Positions 31,589 through 41,390 are shown, numbered from the stretch's first letter. The stretch: 64,000 nucleotides of DNA from Homalodisca vitripennis (GCF_021130785.1 NW_025778036.1:62001-126000), one strand, 5' to 3'. A program made the numbers and translations. The notes: generated by a model from the sequence alone, not told the origin.

Positions 31589-31601
31589 TTAAATAGCGAA
31601 A
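31589..31601. promoter_or_regulatory. 13-bp divergent start region between ATPase and penton genes
   Basis: Only 13 bp separate the two start codons (ATTTAAATAGCGAAA region). The minus-strand gene has the GCTATTTAAATGG form of the element's start motif. The promoter of each gene must therefore lie at least partly inside the coding sequence of the other. Confidence 0.45.
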
Positions 31602-32339
31602 ATGAAGCTGTTCAAGTTGACTTCAGAAAGCTCTCAATTATTTTTAAACTTGGAACATCCTATACACTTAGAGGAAGAATCAAATTATTTCATTGGTTTA
31701 AGTGGTTTTTATTCTGACAATTTTGTAATAAATATTAGTGAAAGTTCTCCTTATTGTATAGGATTTAGTGAGAAGAACATAACAAAATATTATGGTTTAA
31801 ACAAAGGATATTATACTTTCGATCAAATAAAAAATTCCCTTAAAAATTATCTGAAAACATTCAAACAATCAGATAAATCTTTAAACTTTGACGAAAACAA
31901 GTTTGAAATGCAAAAAAATTATCTCTCTAATAAAATCCAAATAAAATCACCAGTAAGAATAATGTTTTCAGCAATTATTGTAGATTTGTTAGGGTTTGTT
32001 CAAGAAACTATTGAGCCAAATCAGGTATATTTAGGAAATAAAACGCCAAAATTTGGACAGTTCGATGTAATTGAAGTGCACTGCAATCTCGTTGAACCTA
32101 GTTTTGAAAATCATACCGAACATTTACACAAAGAATCTGAAATTTTGTACACTTTTTTCCCAAATGTTGCTTATGGATCAAAAATCAGTGAAAAACCGAA
32201 TGAAATCGATTATATTCCAATTAGAAAAAATATTAAAAGAATTCAAAAAATCGTTCTAACTATACAAGACTCTGAAGGAAATCTATTGAAAAATGAGAGT
32301 AAAACAACAATTTATTTAAGATTGCAAGTAACTAGTTAA
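31602..32339 (+). CDS. Polinton penton (minor capsid, single jelly-roll) protein
   Basis: 245 codons, MKLFKLTSESSQLFLNLEHP. The strand pattern YFIGLSGFYSDNFVINI, YYTFDQIKNSLKNYL, DLLGF, then VIEVHCNLVEPSF, ILYTFFPNVAYGSKISEKP and YIPIRKNIKRI matches Polinton minor capsid proteins. Penton proteins occupy the fivefold vertices. The frame is intact, one of few undamaged morphogenesis genes here. It is transcribed divergently from the ATPase and is followed 17 bp later by the BRO gene on the same strand. Confidence 0.82.
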   Translation: MKLFKLTSESSQLFLNLEHPIHLEEESNYFIGLSGFYSDNFVINISESSPYCIGFSEKNITKYYGLNKGYYTFDQIKNSLKNYLKTFKQSDKSLNFDENKFEMQKNYLSNKIQIKSPVRIMFSAIIVDLLGFVQETIEPNQVYLGNKTPKFGQFDVIEVHCNLVEPSFENHTEHLHKESEILYTFFPNVAYGSKISEKPNEIDYIPIRKNIKRIQKIVLTIQDSEGNLLKNESKTTIYLRLQVTS

Positions 32340-32355
32340 ATTTCTTTCTATCTAA

Positions 32356-33189
32356 ATGGAGTCAGTTGTAGACCTACTCAATAATCAACTTACATTCAAT
32401 AATAAAGACATTGTAACGATTGTTGACGAAAATAATGAGATCTGGTTTAAGGCTAAAGATGTTGCAGAAGTATTAGAATATGAAAATACGAGACAAGCTA
32501 TCATAAATAATGTCGATAATGACGATAAAACAACTTTTGAATGTATAAATTACAGGAGTCTATCCCATAGACCCCGAGAAAATATTCAAAAACATACTAT
32601 TTTCGTTAATGAATCTGGTTTATATTCTTTAATTTTGAAATCTAATAAGCCAGAATCGAAATTGTTTAAAAAGTGGGTTACAAAAGAAGTTTTGCCAAGT
32701 ATTCGTAAATTTGGTGAGTACAAACTTGAAAACAAGATTAAATATTTAGAGGACGAAGTTAAACACTTGCAAATTAAAGATGAAATAAAAACGGAAATAA
32801 TCGCAAAACAAAGTGTAAAAATTGACTTAATGAAACCAGACCTTGTTTGTAAAGATTTTGCTAAGAAAAAACACCATGTTTTTGTATTAATTAAGAAGAA
32901 TCACATGTGGGAATATCCTTATTACGTTATCAGAGCTCAAAAGAGAGAAATACCGAAAAGATTGAAAGAACTTGAAATTGATTACCCAGAAATGGAAATT
33001 TTATTAAGACATGGAGATCCAAATAGTATAAATCTCTACAACCAAATGAAAGAATCTTTGAATATTTTATACAACGGAAATCATTTTACTACAAATATGG
33101 CAGAATCTCGACTGATTTATAGAATATCTAAATTACACGATGAAAATGTTAAACTCTCGAATTATGATATTTGGTTTGTAAATGTTTAG
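32356..33189 (+). CDS. BRO-family protein (Bro-N domain)
   Basis: 277 codons. The N-terminal Bro-N domain (about residues 12-120) has IVDENNEIWFKAKDVAEVLEY, TIFVNESGLYSLILKS and KKWVTKEVLPSIRKFGEY. This is followed by a coiled coil (YLEDEVKHLQIKDEIKTEI) and a C-terminal domain (HHVFVLIKKN...YYVIRAQKREIPKRL) like that of baculovirus and entomopoxvirus BRO proteins. BRO proteins bind DNA; their roles vary. The start follows TTTCTTTCTATCTAAATGG. It is intact. The last 41 bp overlap the antisense zinc-finger gene, and this tail is duplicated about 357 bp downstream. Confidence 0.9.
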   Translation: MESVVDLLNNQLTFNNKDIVTIVDENNEIWFKAKDVAEVLEYENTRQAIINNVDNDDKTTFECINYRSLSHRPRENIQKHTIFVNESGLYSLILKSNKPESKLFKKWVTKEVLPSIRKFGEYKLENKIKYLEDEVKHLQIKDEIKTEIIAKQSVKIDLMKPDLVCKDFAKKKHHVFVLIKKNHMWEYPYYVIRAQKREIPKRLKELEIDYPEMEILLRHGDPNSINLYNQMKESLNILYNGNHFTTNMAESRLIYRISKLHDENVKLSNYDIWFVNV

Positions 33190-33472
33190 CATAACTAGGT
33201 AACCATTGTAAAATCTTTTTTTCATATTCACAAGGCATTTCGTTTTTATAACTTTCGCTGAAAATTTTTTTAGCACAATCTTTGCAAAAAGCATCTTTTC
33301 TATCTTTACTATACTGCCAGTTATTAAATTCAGAAATATTTTTAATTTCTTTACAAAGGTAACAATTTTTTTCTTCTAAAGTTAATTTCTCCATTTTAAC
33401 GTATAATTCCTTACAATAACAGTCTTTTCTATTCTCTTCTTGACACTTTGTACATTTCTTTTGAGACTCCAT
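33149..33472 (-). CDS. Zinc-finger (HNH-like CxxC) protein, tandem copy 1
   Basis: 107 codons, MESQKKCTKCQEENRKDCYC, then CYLCKEIKNISEFNN and DAFCKDCAKKIF: CxxC...CxxC pairs with the K-x3-EF spacing of small phage/virus HNH or endonuclease-VII-like fingers. The C-terminus LQWLPSYAKHLQTKYHNSRV is encoded antisense to the BRO gene's last codons. The start follows TTTTTTCTATATAAATGG. It is the shorter paralogue of the gene at 33506; residues between the first two Cys pairs are missing relative to it. Confidence 0.65.
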   Translation of the reverse strand: MESQKKCTKCQEENRKDCYCKELYVKMEKLTLEEKNCYLCKEIKNISEFNNWQYSKDRKDAFCKDCAKKIFSESYKNEMPCEYEKKILQWLPSYAKHLQTKYHNSRV

Positions 33473-33505
33473 TTATATAGAAAAAATTATTACACGATGA
33501 AAATG

Positions 33506-33889
33506 TTAAACTCTCGAATTATGATATTTGGTTTGTAAATGTTTAGCATAACTAGGTAACCATTGAAGAATTCTTCCACATTCACAATGAGTCTCTTTCT
33601 TTCGACTTTCTCGGAAAATTCTTCTAGCACATTCCTTACAAAAAGCATCCTTTCTATCTTTACTATAATGTCGATTATTAAATTCAGAAATATTCTTAAT
33701 TTCTTTACAAATGTGACACTCTTTCTCTTCCAAAGTTAATTTTTCCATGTTATCGTACAATTCTTTATGATATTTATTATGACAATCTTTACAATAATGT
33801 CCAAATCCGTCTTTTTTAGTTCTATTTTTATAAAATTCTTCAAAACCTTTTATTTCCTTGCACATTGAACATTTCTTTTGGGCCTCCAT
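33506..33889 (-). CDS. Zinc-finger (HNH-like CxxC) protein, tandem copy 2
   Basis: 127 codons, MEAQKKCSMCKEIKGFEEFY, DGFGHYCKDC, then CHICKEIKNISEFNN, DAFCKECARRIF and CECG. Two finger units, each with C-x2-C...F...C-x2-C, as in phage recombination endonuclease VII-like and HNH fingers; no catalytic His-Asn pair is obvious. The C-terminal 20 residues are identical to copy 1. The start follows TTTTTTCTATATAAATGG. It probably represents the parental form, with copy 1 a shortened duplicate, or the reverse. Confidence 0.65.
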   Translation of the reverse strand: MEAQKKCSMCKEIKGFEEFYKNRTKKDGFGHYCKDCHNKYHKELYDNMEKLTLEEKECHICKEIKNISEFNNRHYSKDRKDAFCKECARRIFRESRKKETHCECGRILQWLPSYAKHLQTKYHNSRV

Positions 33890-34910
33890 TTATATAGAAA
33901 AAATCTTTGACTTTCTCAATTCATATTCATAAAACTTTCCGGTTATTTCTTCATTATTTAAATCTTTTATACTATAAGTTACAGGATCTGTGTTATTAAT
34001 TTGATAAATCACAAAGATTTCTCTTGACCAATTGTTCTTATATTTGTTCGAAAATGTTTGTTTTTTACTAACAATTCTTACATGATCATTGACTTTAAAT
34101 TTAGTTTTCGTGTGAATTTCAGGTGGAACATACTTGAAAACGGTCTCTAATAACTCCTTTTCTGCATCCTTATCTACATCTTTGGGCTTCATTTTGATTG
34201 TGCTGTGAACCGTATCATTATAATTTGTGACTATTTTTTGAAGAATATCGATCCATTTAAAGTTTTTATTAACCTCAAAAAGAACTTTCATTCTCTCATT
34301 ATGAGTTCTGTTATATCTCTCTACGATACTTGATTTCTCTTCGTTTTCAGTATGATAAATCTTAATGTTGTATTTCCTCAAAACTTCGTTAAATTCTTTA
34401 TTTTTAAACTCTAAACCCTTATCTGTATGAAGTAGATTTGGTGGTTTGTGATTGATCTTTATCGCGTCTTTTTACTATATCTTCGAAAGCTTTTGAAACA
34501 TCCTTGCCGTTTTTTCTTTTGATAGCTCTTGACCAAGCATATTTTGAGAAAGTATCAATAACATTTAACATATACTTAAATCCATCATTTTGATCTGAAT
34601 AGTTAGACATTATAACTAAATCTGCTGCCCATAAATCGTCAATTCCTAAAGTTATAATTTTTCTCTTTTTAAACTTTTTTCGTACTGGTGCATGAATTTC
34701 TCGAGCTTCAATCTCTATCTCATCTTTAGTCTTCAATTCTTGCTTAACAGGTTTTGGATTTGGATTCTTTATAAACTTACTCTTGTTTGTCTTACATTTT
34801 GAACATTTTGCAGCAATTCTATACAATCCATTTTGAGTTTGAACGATTTTTGAATCTATACTTTTCGTTTTTTTCTTGCATTTGTGGCAGTGAATCAAAT
34901 CATCTTCCAT
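33890..34910 (-). pseudogene. Polinton retroviral-type integrase, one frameshift
   Basis: The N-terminal frame (34419-34910) has a zinc ribbon (CHKCKKKT...CSKCKTNKSKF), then DDLWAADLV (first catalytic Asp) and DTFSKYAWSRAIKRK. The C-terminal frame (33890-34381, extending upstream to about 34445) has an HTDKG block (second Asp), ENEEKSSIVERYNRT (catalytic Glu) and an SH3/chromo-like end (YEYELRKSKI). They meet near 34440, where a small indel shifts the frame. It catalyses insertion of the element into DNA. Start context ACATGTAAATGG. Its ribbon is shared with the short gene at 27095. Confidence 0.87.
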
Positions 34911-37900
34911 TTACATGTCAAAGTTTCCAAGTTTATTTAACTCATCTAATATATTAGATTCCGCTTCATAGTCATTCGGTACTGTATCAATCTTATTTTC
35001 TAGGACAATTCTCTTATCATCTTTCGCTTCATAGCCGTATGGTACTGTATCGATCTTATTTTCTAGGACAATTCTCTTATCATCTTTAGCGTTCAGTGCT
35101 AACTTGTTTATAGTAACGGTGTACAACTCATGTTTATAGCTTTTGATTACTGTCATCTCCCTAAATTCTTCTTTATCTTCGAACAAACATCTCTTCAAGT
35201 TTTCGATATTTATTGTTTTATTTACAACGCTTCTCTTAATTCCTTTACACCTAACTGGGTTTTTATCTAGATATTTGCACGAGTACATCTTAGACCTTAA
35301 ACCACAAAATTCTTCTAAAACTTCGCTATTTAACTCATCTTTGAATTTCCCTATTACCTTCTTATTTTTAGTAGTGAAACAGTCGTGATCTTTTGGAAAA
35401 ATCGCTTGTATCAAAGTCATTTATATTTTCTTTAATAATTTTGTAAGGATCACGTTTCAATTCTAGAAAATAACTGTCTGTATCCATGTAACACAGATTC
35501 AAATCTGGATCAAAACTCTTTAATTTTTCATAATAAAATTTATACATTAACAACTTTGACAAATCAAGTACTGAAAACCCTATGTAAATCGGCTTGTTAA
35601 ATTTTACTTTCTGTTTGTACATGTGACTCGCTATACAGTTGTCGTCAAAGATAGTGAAGCTTTTGAAGTTCGTTTTTCTTGGCCTGTTTCATTGAAAATT
35701 CTTCATTTCCTAGTCTAATATCGCATCTATTTCGCACATTTTCCATACTTTTTCCAAAAACTGAGTTGTTCATCAGCTTATAAAAATCCTTCTCAAAGTC
35801 ACTTGTAGCTTTGGTCCTCATATTAGTATTAAAATCAATGTACTCTTTCATAAAAGGCTTCTGATCGAATGCAATAACTCTATTCACATGTTTCAAAATC
35901 ATACCTTGTTCCAAATAGAACTTCAAATTTCTCGAATGAACAACGTATTCAGTTTTATCCAGTAGAGTTGTGCAAAGTTTGTTTTTAAAATGTTCTGGAG
36001 CAAGAGGTAAATCCTTGTGATGTTCGTGTAAATTCGTTGGATATCCAAGATCAACTTCGAGAATATAGCCATAATCTTCGTCGCCAGTGAGTTCCAAAAT
36101 TGTTTCTTTCCATTCTGCAGTTGTGTAAGTTTTTGGATCCATCCACTTGATATCACTAAACGGCAGTTTTTGCATTAGGCCATACCCATAAAGGTTATTA
36201 GCATCAACGTATAACAAATAGTTTTCGGGCTTTGTCTTATCGAAATCTTTCAAATATTTGTTATTTGCTTTAACATATCGCTTAATACACTGAGAAATGC
36301 CCCCGCGAATGCCTTTTTCAATCATCAAATACATATTATAATCGTTAATTAGCTGAAGCTCAATTTTCGTTAATTTTAACATTGCGTCCCATGCGAGACT
36401 GGGAGCTGTTAGTGTGCCGGATCGAGTTTATAACAATTAAGGCAAATGTTTCTGAAATTTTCGAATATATCAGCAAGCAATAAAACATCTTGAATGTTGT
36501 ACAAATCAGAGTAATTTCCTAGATTTTTCTCTTTTAATTTGTTCCAAACATTTAAGTAGTGTTGAAAATCTTTCTCAGATATGCTCTCGTCTGTCAAAAG
36601 TGAATAGAAATCTTGAATTCTCAATTCTTCTGTGTAATCAAGTTTTTCAATACTGTCGATAAATTCATAGGGAAATATGCCTTTTCCAGATAGAATTTTA
36701 AAGATTTCTTCTTCGTCATTTGGCTGTCTTTTAGAATTTCATTCAATATTCTTCCATCCTGTATAAAATGATTTGTATGTTTGAAGTCTTCTTTCTTTAG
36801 ATTTTTCGCTAATTTTTCAATAGATGAGGCCATAAATCTGAATGTATCTACAAACGAAAACTTTACAAACTTTCTTGGCTTATAATTGTCGAACTCATAG
36901 CCATATCCAGAATTTACTGAATAATTTATATATTTTTCTTCTGAGTTTGCGATCAAATCAACGTTTCCATATTTCTTAGCTAATTCTTTTATGTACAAAT
37001 GTGTGTCATAGTTACTCATATTGTGACAGAAAACTGGAATGTTTTGTGGAAATTTCAAATTCAGATTGCAACATGCATGAGCTGCGCCTCGAAACTTGCC
37101 GGTTAAATGACAATGATCTCTTACTTTATTATAACTCTTATCTTTCCAACTATCAGGAGTAAAACCATACTGAACTGACCCAATATCATAAGCAGACCAT
37201 TCACAGATATGACAAACGTTTGAATTTTGATATGAAATTTCTTCTTCTTCAGTCAATTTCATAGGTTTTTTGTTCTTAGAATTATATTTTGTAGCTATGT
37301 ATTTCGATAATTTATTGAGTTCTTCAAACAATTTTGCAGGAACATTTGGCAAATCTTCTTCATTTTTTGCTCGATAACATATCGGCTTGTACATACGATT
37401 GGTCGCATTCGACACTAAATATAGAGTAAAACCATAAGGAATGTGCTTCTGAATCTTGGTTGTAGTAGATCTTTGTGGATTGTTCTTGCATGTCGGTATC
37501 TTTTCCAATATGCTCTCAAAGTCCATATAAATTACGTACGGATGGTTAAATTTCTTTTGATAATTAGTAAATTTAGTTGTTTGACCTGGAAATGGCATAA
37601 TTGGCTTACAAACTTCATGATTTTTACAAATTTCTAAGTGATCTGTTAAATCTCCAGATTTGTAGAAATGACTTAAACATCTTCTACAAAGAAACTTTTT
37701 GTGCTCATGCTTAGATAACTGAGAAGAAACAAGCTTATTTAAATCGGTTATCAAAACATAATGAGATTTATCATCTTGTTTAACATACAATAAATCAATG
37801 TTTAATTCAGCGTCATATTTTTCAGAAATTTGTAACGGAACAATGTTAATTTTTTCATCAAAACTGTAAACATTCACAGACATTTTTGGATATTTGTACT

Positions 37901-38732
37901 TAGGATTGAAGCTTCGTTTTTCAAATGATTGTATATCTTTCAGAGACATTGGATACTCAAAACCCGAAAATATTTCGTCATTCACAAATTTTTCGTATTG
38001 CTTTGCTCTGTCGACATGAGTCTCGGGTTTTTCAATAGCGCATCGGATAGAATAAACAAAACAGAAATCATCTTTATTTTTGATATTTACACAAGCTTTC
38101 TTTACCTTTATCTCTTGTGGCAAATCGATATATGATCCTGCGTTCATCATTTCGTGTTTATTAATGCTCAAAACCAGTTGTTTGCAGCTTTTAAATGTCC
38201 ATCCAGAACCCTTATTTGGATGATTTGTTTGTTCACGATGTGTTAATTTATTAAATTGTTTGGTGATAAAATCGTTTACGTCAAAGATTTCATCTGCTTT
38301 TATAGTAAAGTACATTGGACACGTTTGTGTTTCACCGTTCACTAAAGTTCTTTCGTATTCACATTCCAAAGAGAGATATCCTTTCATATTTTTAACATTT
38401 TCTTGAAATTTTTCGATTAAACTTTTAATTTCTGGCCTCATAATTGATAGATATTTGTAAATTGACATGGAATTATCGTTTAAATTTGTTAAAATGTATT
38501 GCTTGAAAAGACCGTGTATAGAGGATAAAACTTCAACATCTATGATATTTTCAGGTTTTTCGTGAAGAGTTTTATCAATTTCTTCGATCATTTCAGACTT
38601 AGTTTTATCGTTTGTATCAATGGAAAGTTTTTCAGCGATTGAATTAATTTTTTCATCATTAAATAGATTTAAGTCTTTCTTTTCAACTTTGAAATTTCTC
38701 TTTAATTCCCTTAATTTCTCAATATTAAACAT
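34911..38732 (-). pseudogene. Protein-primed family B DNA polymerase, at least four frameshifts
   Basis: The 5' frame (36621-38768) is 715 codons, but it opens with TTG and ATG 38732 is the likelier start. It contains a finger FLCRRCLSHFYKSGDL, exonuclease I YMDFES (Asp 416, Glu 418), an endonuclease VII-like insert DHCHLTGKFRGAAHACC (551-567) and exonuclease II NYDTHL. 36409-36624 has exonuclease III YSDLYNIQDV. 35645-36382 has motif A DANNLYGYGLMQKLP and motif B KLMNNSVFGKSMENVR. 35368-35622 has motif C YMDTDS. 34911-35420 is the C-terminus. Joints are near 36720, 36410, 35665 and 35410, mostly in short homopolymers. A 63-bp coding duplication lies at 34962-35087. The gene replicates the element using a protein primer. 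Inactive as read. Confidence 0.93.
34962..35087. repeat. 63-bp tandem duplication inside PolB C-terminal coding sequence
   Basis: 34962-35024 and 35025-35087 are near-identical (21 codons each, encoding DDKRIVLENKIDTVP twice). The length is a multiple of three, so the frame is preserved. Confidence 0.95.
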
Positions 38733-38943
38733 CTTTTCGTGATCGATAATTTGGTTTTCTTTAATCAAGGTTTTTTAAGGTCCCTACACACTAGTATTAG
38801 AGTTTTTTGAAAAATCCTGAAAATCTACTGAATTATCTCAAATTATTGCCAACTTTAAGCTTAAAAGTTGATAAATTTTCCTTAATAAAAAGATATTTTA
38901 CTAAATAGTGAAACTTGACACACTCAAATTTTTTCCTATGTAA

Positions 38944-39248
38944 ATGGAGCTACTAAAGGAATTAAATGAAGTTGGTGAGCTAAGATTTAAAGAATATAAG
39001 AAGTGAATGAATTAGAAGAAAATAAGAAATACAAAATTTTGAATCTGGAGAAAATGAAAGATAAATTCGGGTTTACAATAATTGCCGAGTTGGAAGATTA
39101 TAAAGTACACTTACCGAACAGATTTTTGACTGTTTTGGGTGAAAAAAAGATTAAAGAATTGAATAAACATGATAAATTACACTTGGTTGTTACTGGAAAG
39201 AAGACTATTAAAGATAAAGACTGTGTTACTATAAATTTTGTAGAGTAG
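38944..39248 (+). pseudogene. Right-TIR copy of the small TIR-embedded gene, frameshifted
   Basis: Starts MELLKELNEVGELRFKEY after TTTTTTCCTATGTAAATGG. One T is missing relative to the left copy at about 39004, giving a stop; the rest of the frame (39003-39248) is otherwise the same as 22401-22645. The 5' 50 bp have diverged from the left copy while the rest is almost identical, which marks the TIR boundary. Confidence 0.8.
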
Positions 39249-39374
39249 AAGATTTTTCGTTTATTCGTAGCAGACATTTCAAATAGATTGATTTGACAGC
39301 TCAAGAAAGTAGAAGCAAACAGCTATAGATTCGGTTATTTTTCATTCGTGAGTTACAGATTCGTTTATTGTCCT
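38980..39374 (-). repeat. Polinton right terminal inverted repeat
   Basis: Complement of 22274-22669 with very few differences (for example one A missing in the run near 39341, one T near 39004). The outer end is TTGTCCT at 39368-39374. Confidence 0.9.
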
Positions 39375-41044
39375 TAAATTTTACCTGCTGATAAGGAATT
39401 TCCAGATAAACAATGCGATATCAGCGTTCTACAGTCGATTGGGATATTGTCAGCAAACTGAAGGCAAACACTTTGAACATTTGTTATAACTGTTTTGGTA
39501 AGTGATTTGAAGTAAAAGAAAAGATTGAGTGTCTCAGTTTTCTCTAACAACCAGAATGTTTGCATTTGAAAAATTCTGTATTTTATAATCTTTGAGTGTC
39601 CGCCATTTTGTAATGCGTCAACTGTTTTAACGTCAGATTTTCGCCAAAATGTTTCAATTAAAAAAAGCTTTAATTTGATGTACGACTCAACCTATGCTTC
39701 TATTTAAGAATTTTCACCAACCCCTAGCGGGACGTCCCCCATAAGCAGGATATCATGGTGAAATACATAAAATAATAGTTTTATATGAGCAAAAGCTTGA
39801 TATAAATTTTGGTTCTTATATTGTAATTAGTTCAAAAGTTATTAGACCGTCCCGGGACTTTTCAGCACCCCTGTATATTATATTTAGTCAAGTTAACACA
39901 TCACAGTGGCATGTTACTGTAAATAGTTATTGTTAGATATTTTTAGTGAATGAACTCTGGTATTACGCATCATACGGTGTACATGTCTGGGATTAGCGGA
40001 GTTGCAAACGTCCTTGAGTGACTTGGACAATGGTCCAAGTCCCGCATCCACTGGGCAACGTGTGAAAATCACTTTTAAAGAAAGTTATTTTCAAACGACT
40101 GATTGGACACGCTTTATAATTTTATTCAACATAACTTTTCCACTTAGTAAAGAAAAAAAATAATTTAACAGACGATGAATTAAACTTGAATTTAAAAAAA
40201 TTTATTTCATGCTCATAAAATTGTACAAAATTACATAATGTATATTACAAACTTTATTTTTCAAAATCTATAATTAAGTAGAAAAGATGTTATAAAAGTT
40301 TTCACATTTTACACTTTCCCACCATAATAACACAAGATTTTTTCAAAACTAACAATCTTCAATCATACTTTATACCCATGAATATCTGATGTTTTAACCA
40401 TGGTACAGGTGCAAACATTGGAAAATCTGAAACATAAACATGGTGTTGATTTACTTTTCATTATTGACATTTGTTTTGAATGAACTATTATGTAATGCAG
40501 TTTTATTATAAACAACACACATTGATTTATACTGCATAATTGATTGGGAATGTTTTAAAGATTTCATTTATATAGAATGATTTCATTTTGCACAATAGTG
40601 TTTATTACACAATGTTATAAACTATTGGTTACATGTGCCAAGACAGCGTGTATGTATTATTTCTGTCACAAGTTGTGGTACTCTTCCTCCTTTACAATAG
40701 TGAAAAATAAGTTAACATTAAATGTTATATTTAGGTTCTGAATGTATACACAGCGTGCATAGCATGTTATTCATTCATAATAAAATAAACTGTATCTAAA
40801 TATCACTAATACAAATGTTATAAAGTGTTAAGCCACACCGTCTTTTGAACAAGTAAAAAAAATAGTACACGTTTATATTGTATCATCCTACAGACATTTG
40901 TCGTTAATATTCAACTATTATACGACTCTGCACTTCTGTACGTTACAACAATCAGGTAAGTAAAACATTTTTAGTTATTGAATACTATTATTATTTCTTT
41001 ATTATGAAACAAAAGTTTACATAGCATTTAATAATGCAAATATT
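39375..41044. other. AT-rich stretch between Polinton and second Helitron
   Basis: No coding sequence recognised. 39590-39880 is a diverged copy of 50270-50560 (shared blocks: acctatgct.ctatttaagaa, cgtcccccataag, accgtcccgggactttt.c). The rest is AT-rich without visible structure. Confidence 0.5.
39590..39880. repeat. Interspersed repeat, copy 1 (end ...gggacttttcagcacccctgta)
   Basis: Similar along its length to 50270-50560 but only moderately conserved. The right edge (ccgggactttt near 39860, then ctgta) is the best conserved part and could be a transposon terminus. No matching inverted end seen. Confidence 0.45.
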
Positions 41045-41390
41045 ATTGATATAAACGCTCATATATTGAGAAAAAATTGCACTAGAAGAGAGAGATTATC
41101 TCAGCTGTGACAGCTACACACTCGGTCCCAATGAAAATTTTGACCCACCAATTGAACTATTGAATTCAGTTTAAGCTCCCGGTCTACCACCGCACAGACT
41201 GACATGGAAAAAGGGAGCCGTGGTAATGCTTTTAAGGAATGTTGATTTACAAGCAGGCATGTGCAATGGAACTAGACTGAAAGTTGTACAACTCCACAAC
41301 CACACAATAGACGTCGAGATTTTGAGTGGAAAGCACAGGGGTGAGCAATCACTCCTACCGCGTGTAAGATTTATCTGCGAGACAGAAATT
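41045..41390 (+). pseudogene. Helitron helicase C-terminal part 1 (copy 2), interrupted
   Basis: Begins at a DINAHILRK block, the position where the helicase of copy 1 stops. After a frameshift near 41078 it reads ERDYLSCDSY, then an in-frame TAA near 41171, then GLPPHRL, MLLRNVD and GMCNGTRL, blocks of the Helitron PIF1 helicase. The coding sequence is cut at FICETEI by the poly(T) end of the inserted non-LTR element and resumes at 47413. Confidence 0.85.

Larger units (their letters stand above)
22274..39374. mobile_element. Polinton/Maverick (adintovirus-like) element, 17.1 kb
   Basis: Terminal inverted repeats at 22274-22669 and about 38980-39374 are nearly identical. The outer ends read AGGACAATAAACGAATC on the left and its complement on the right. 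Inside are the hallmark genes: protein-primed PolB, retroviral-type integrase, adenain-like protease, FtsK/HerA-type packaging ATPase, double-jelly-roll major capsid protein and penton protein. An AG start fits Polintons. The 6-bp flanks (gtttaa left, taaatt right) do not form the expected target duplication. The element lies within or beside the Helitron-1 tail. Most core genes are broken by indels. Confidence 0.95.

Noticed and set aside
38733..38768. TTG start for the PolB frame
   Set aside because: A non-ATG start directly after an in-frame stop; the ATG at 38732 is more likely.
22268..39380. 6-bp target duplication for the Polinton
   Set aside because: gtttaa and taaatt do not match, and shifting the boundary by one or two bases does not help.
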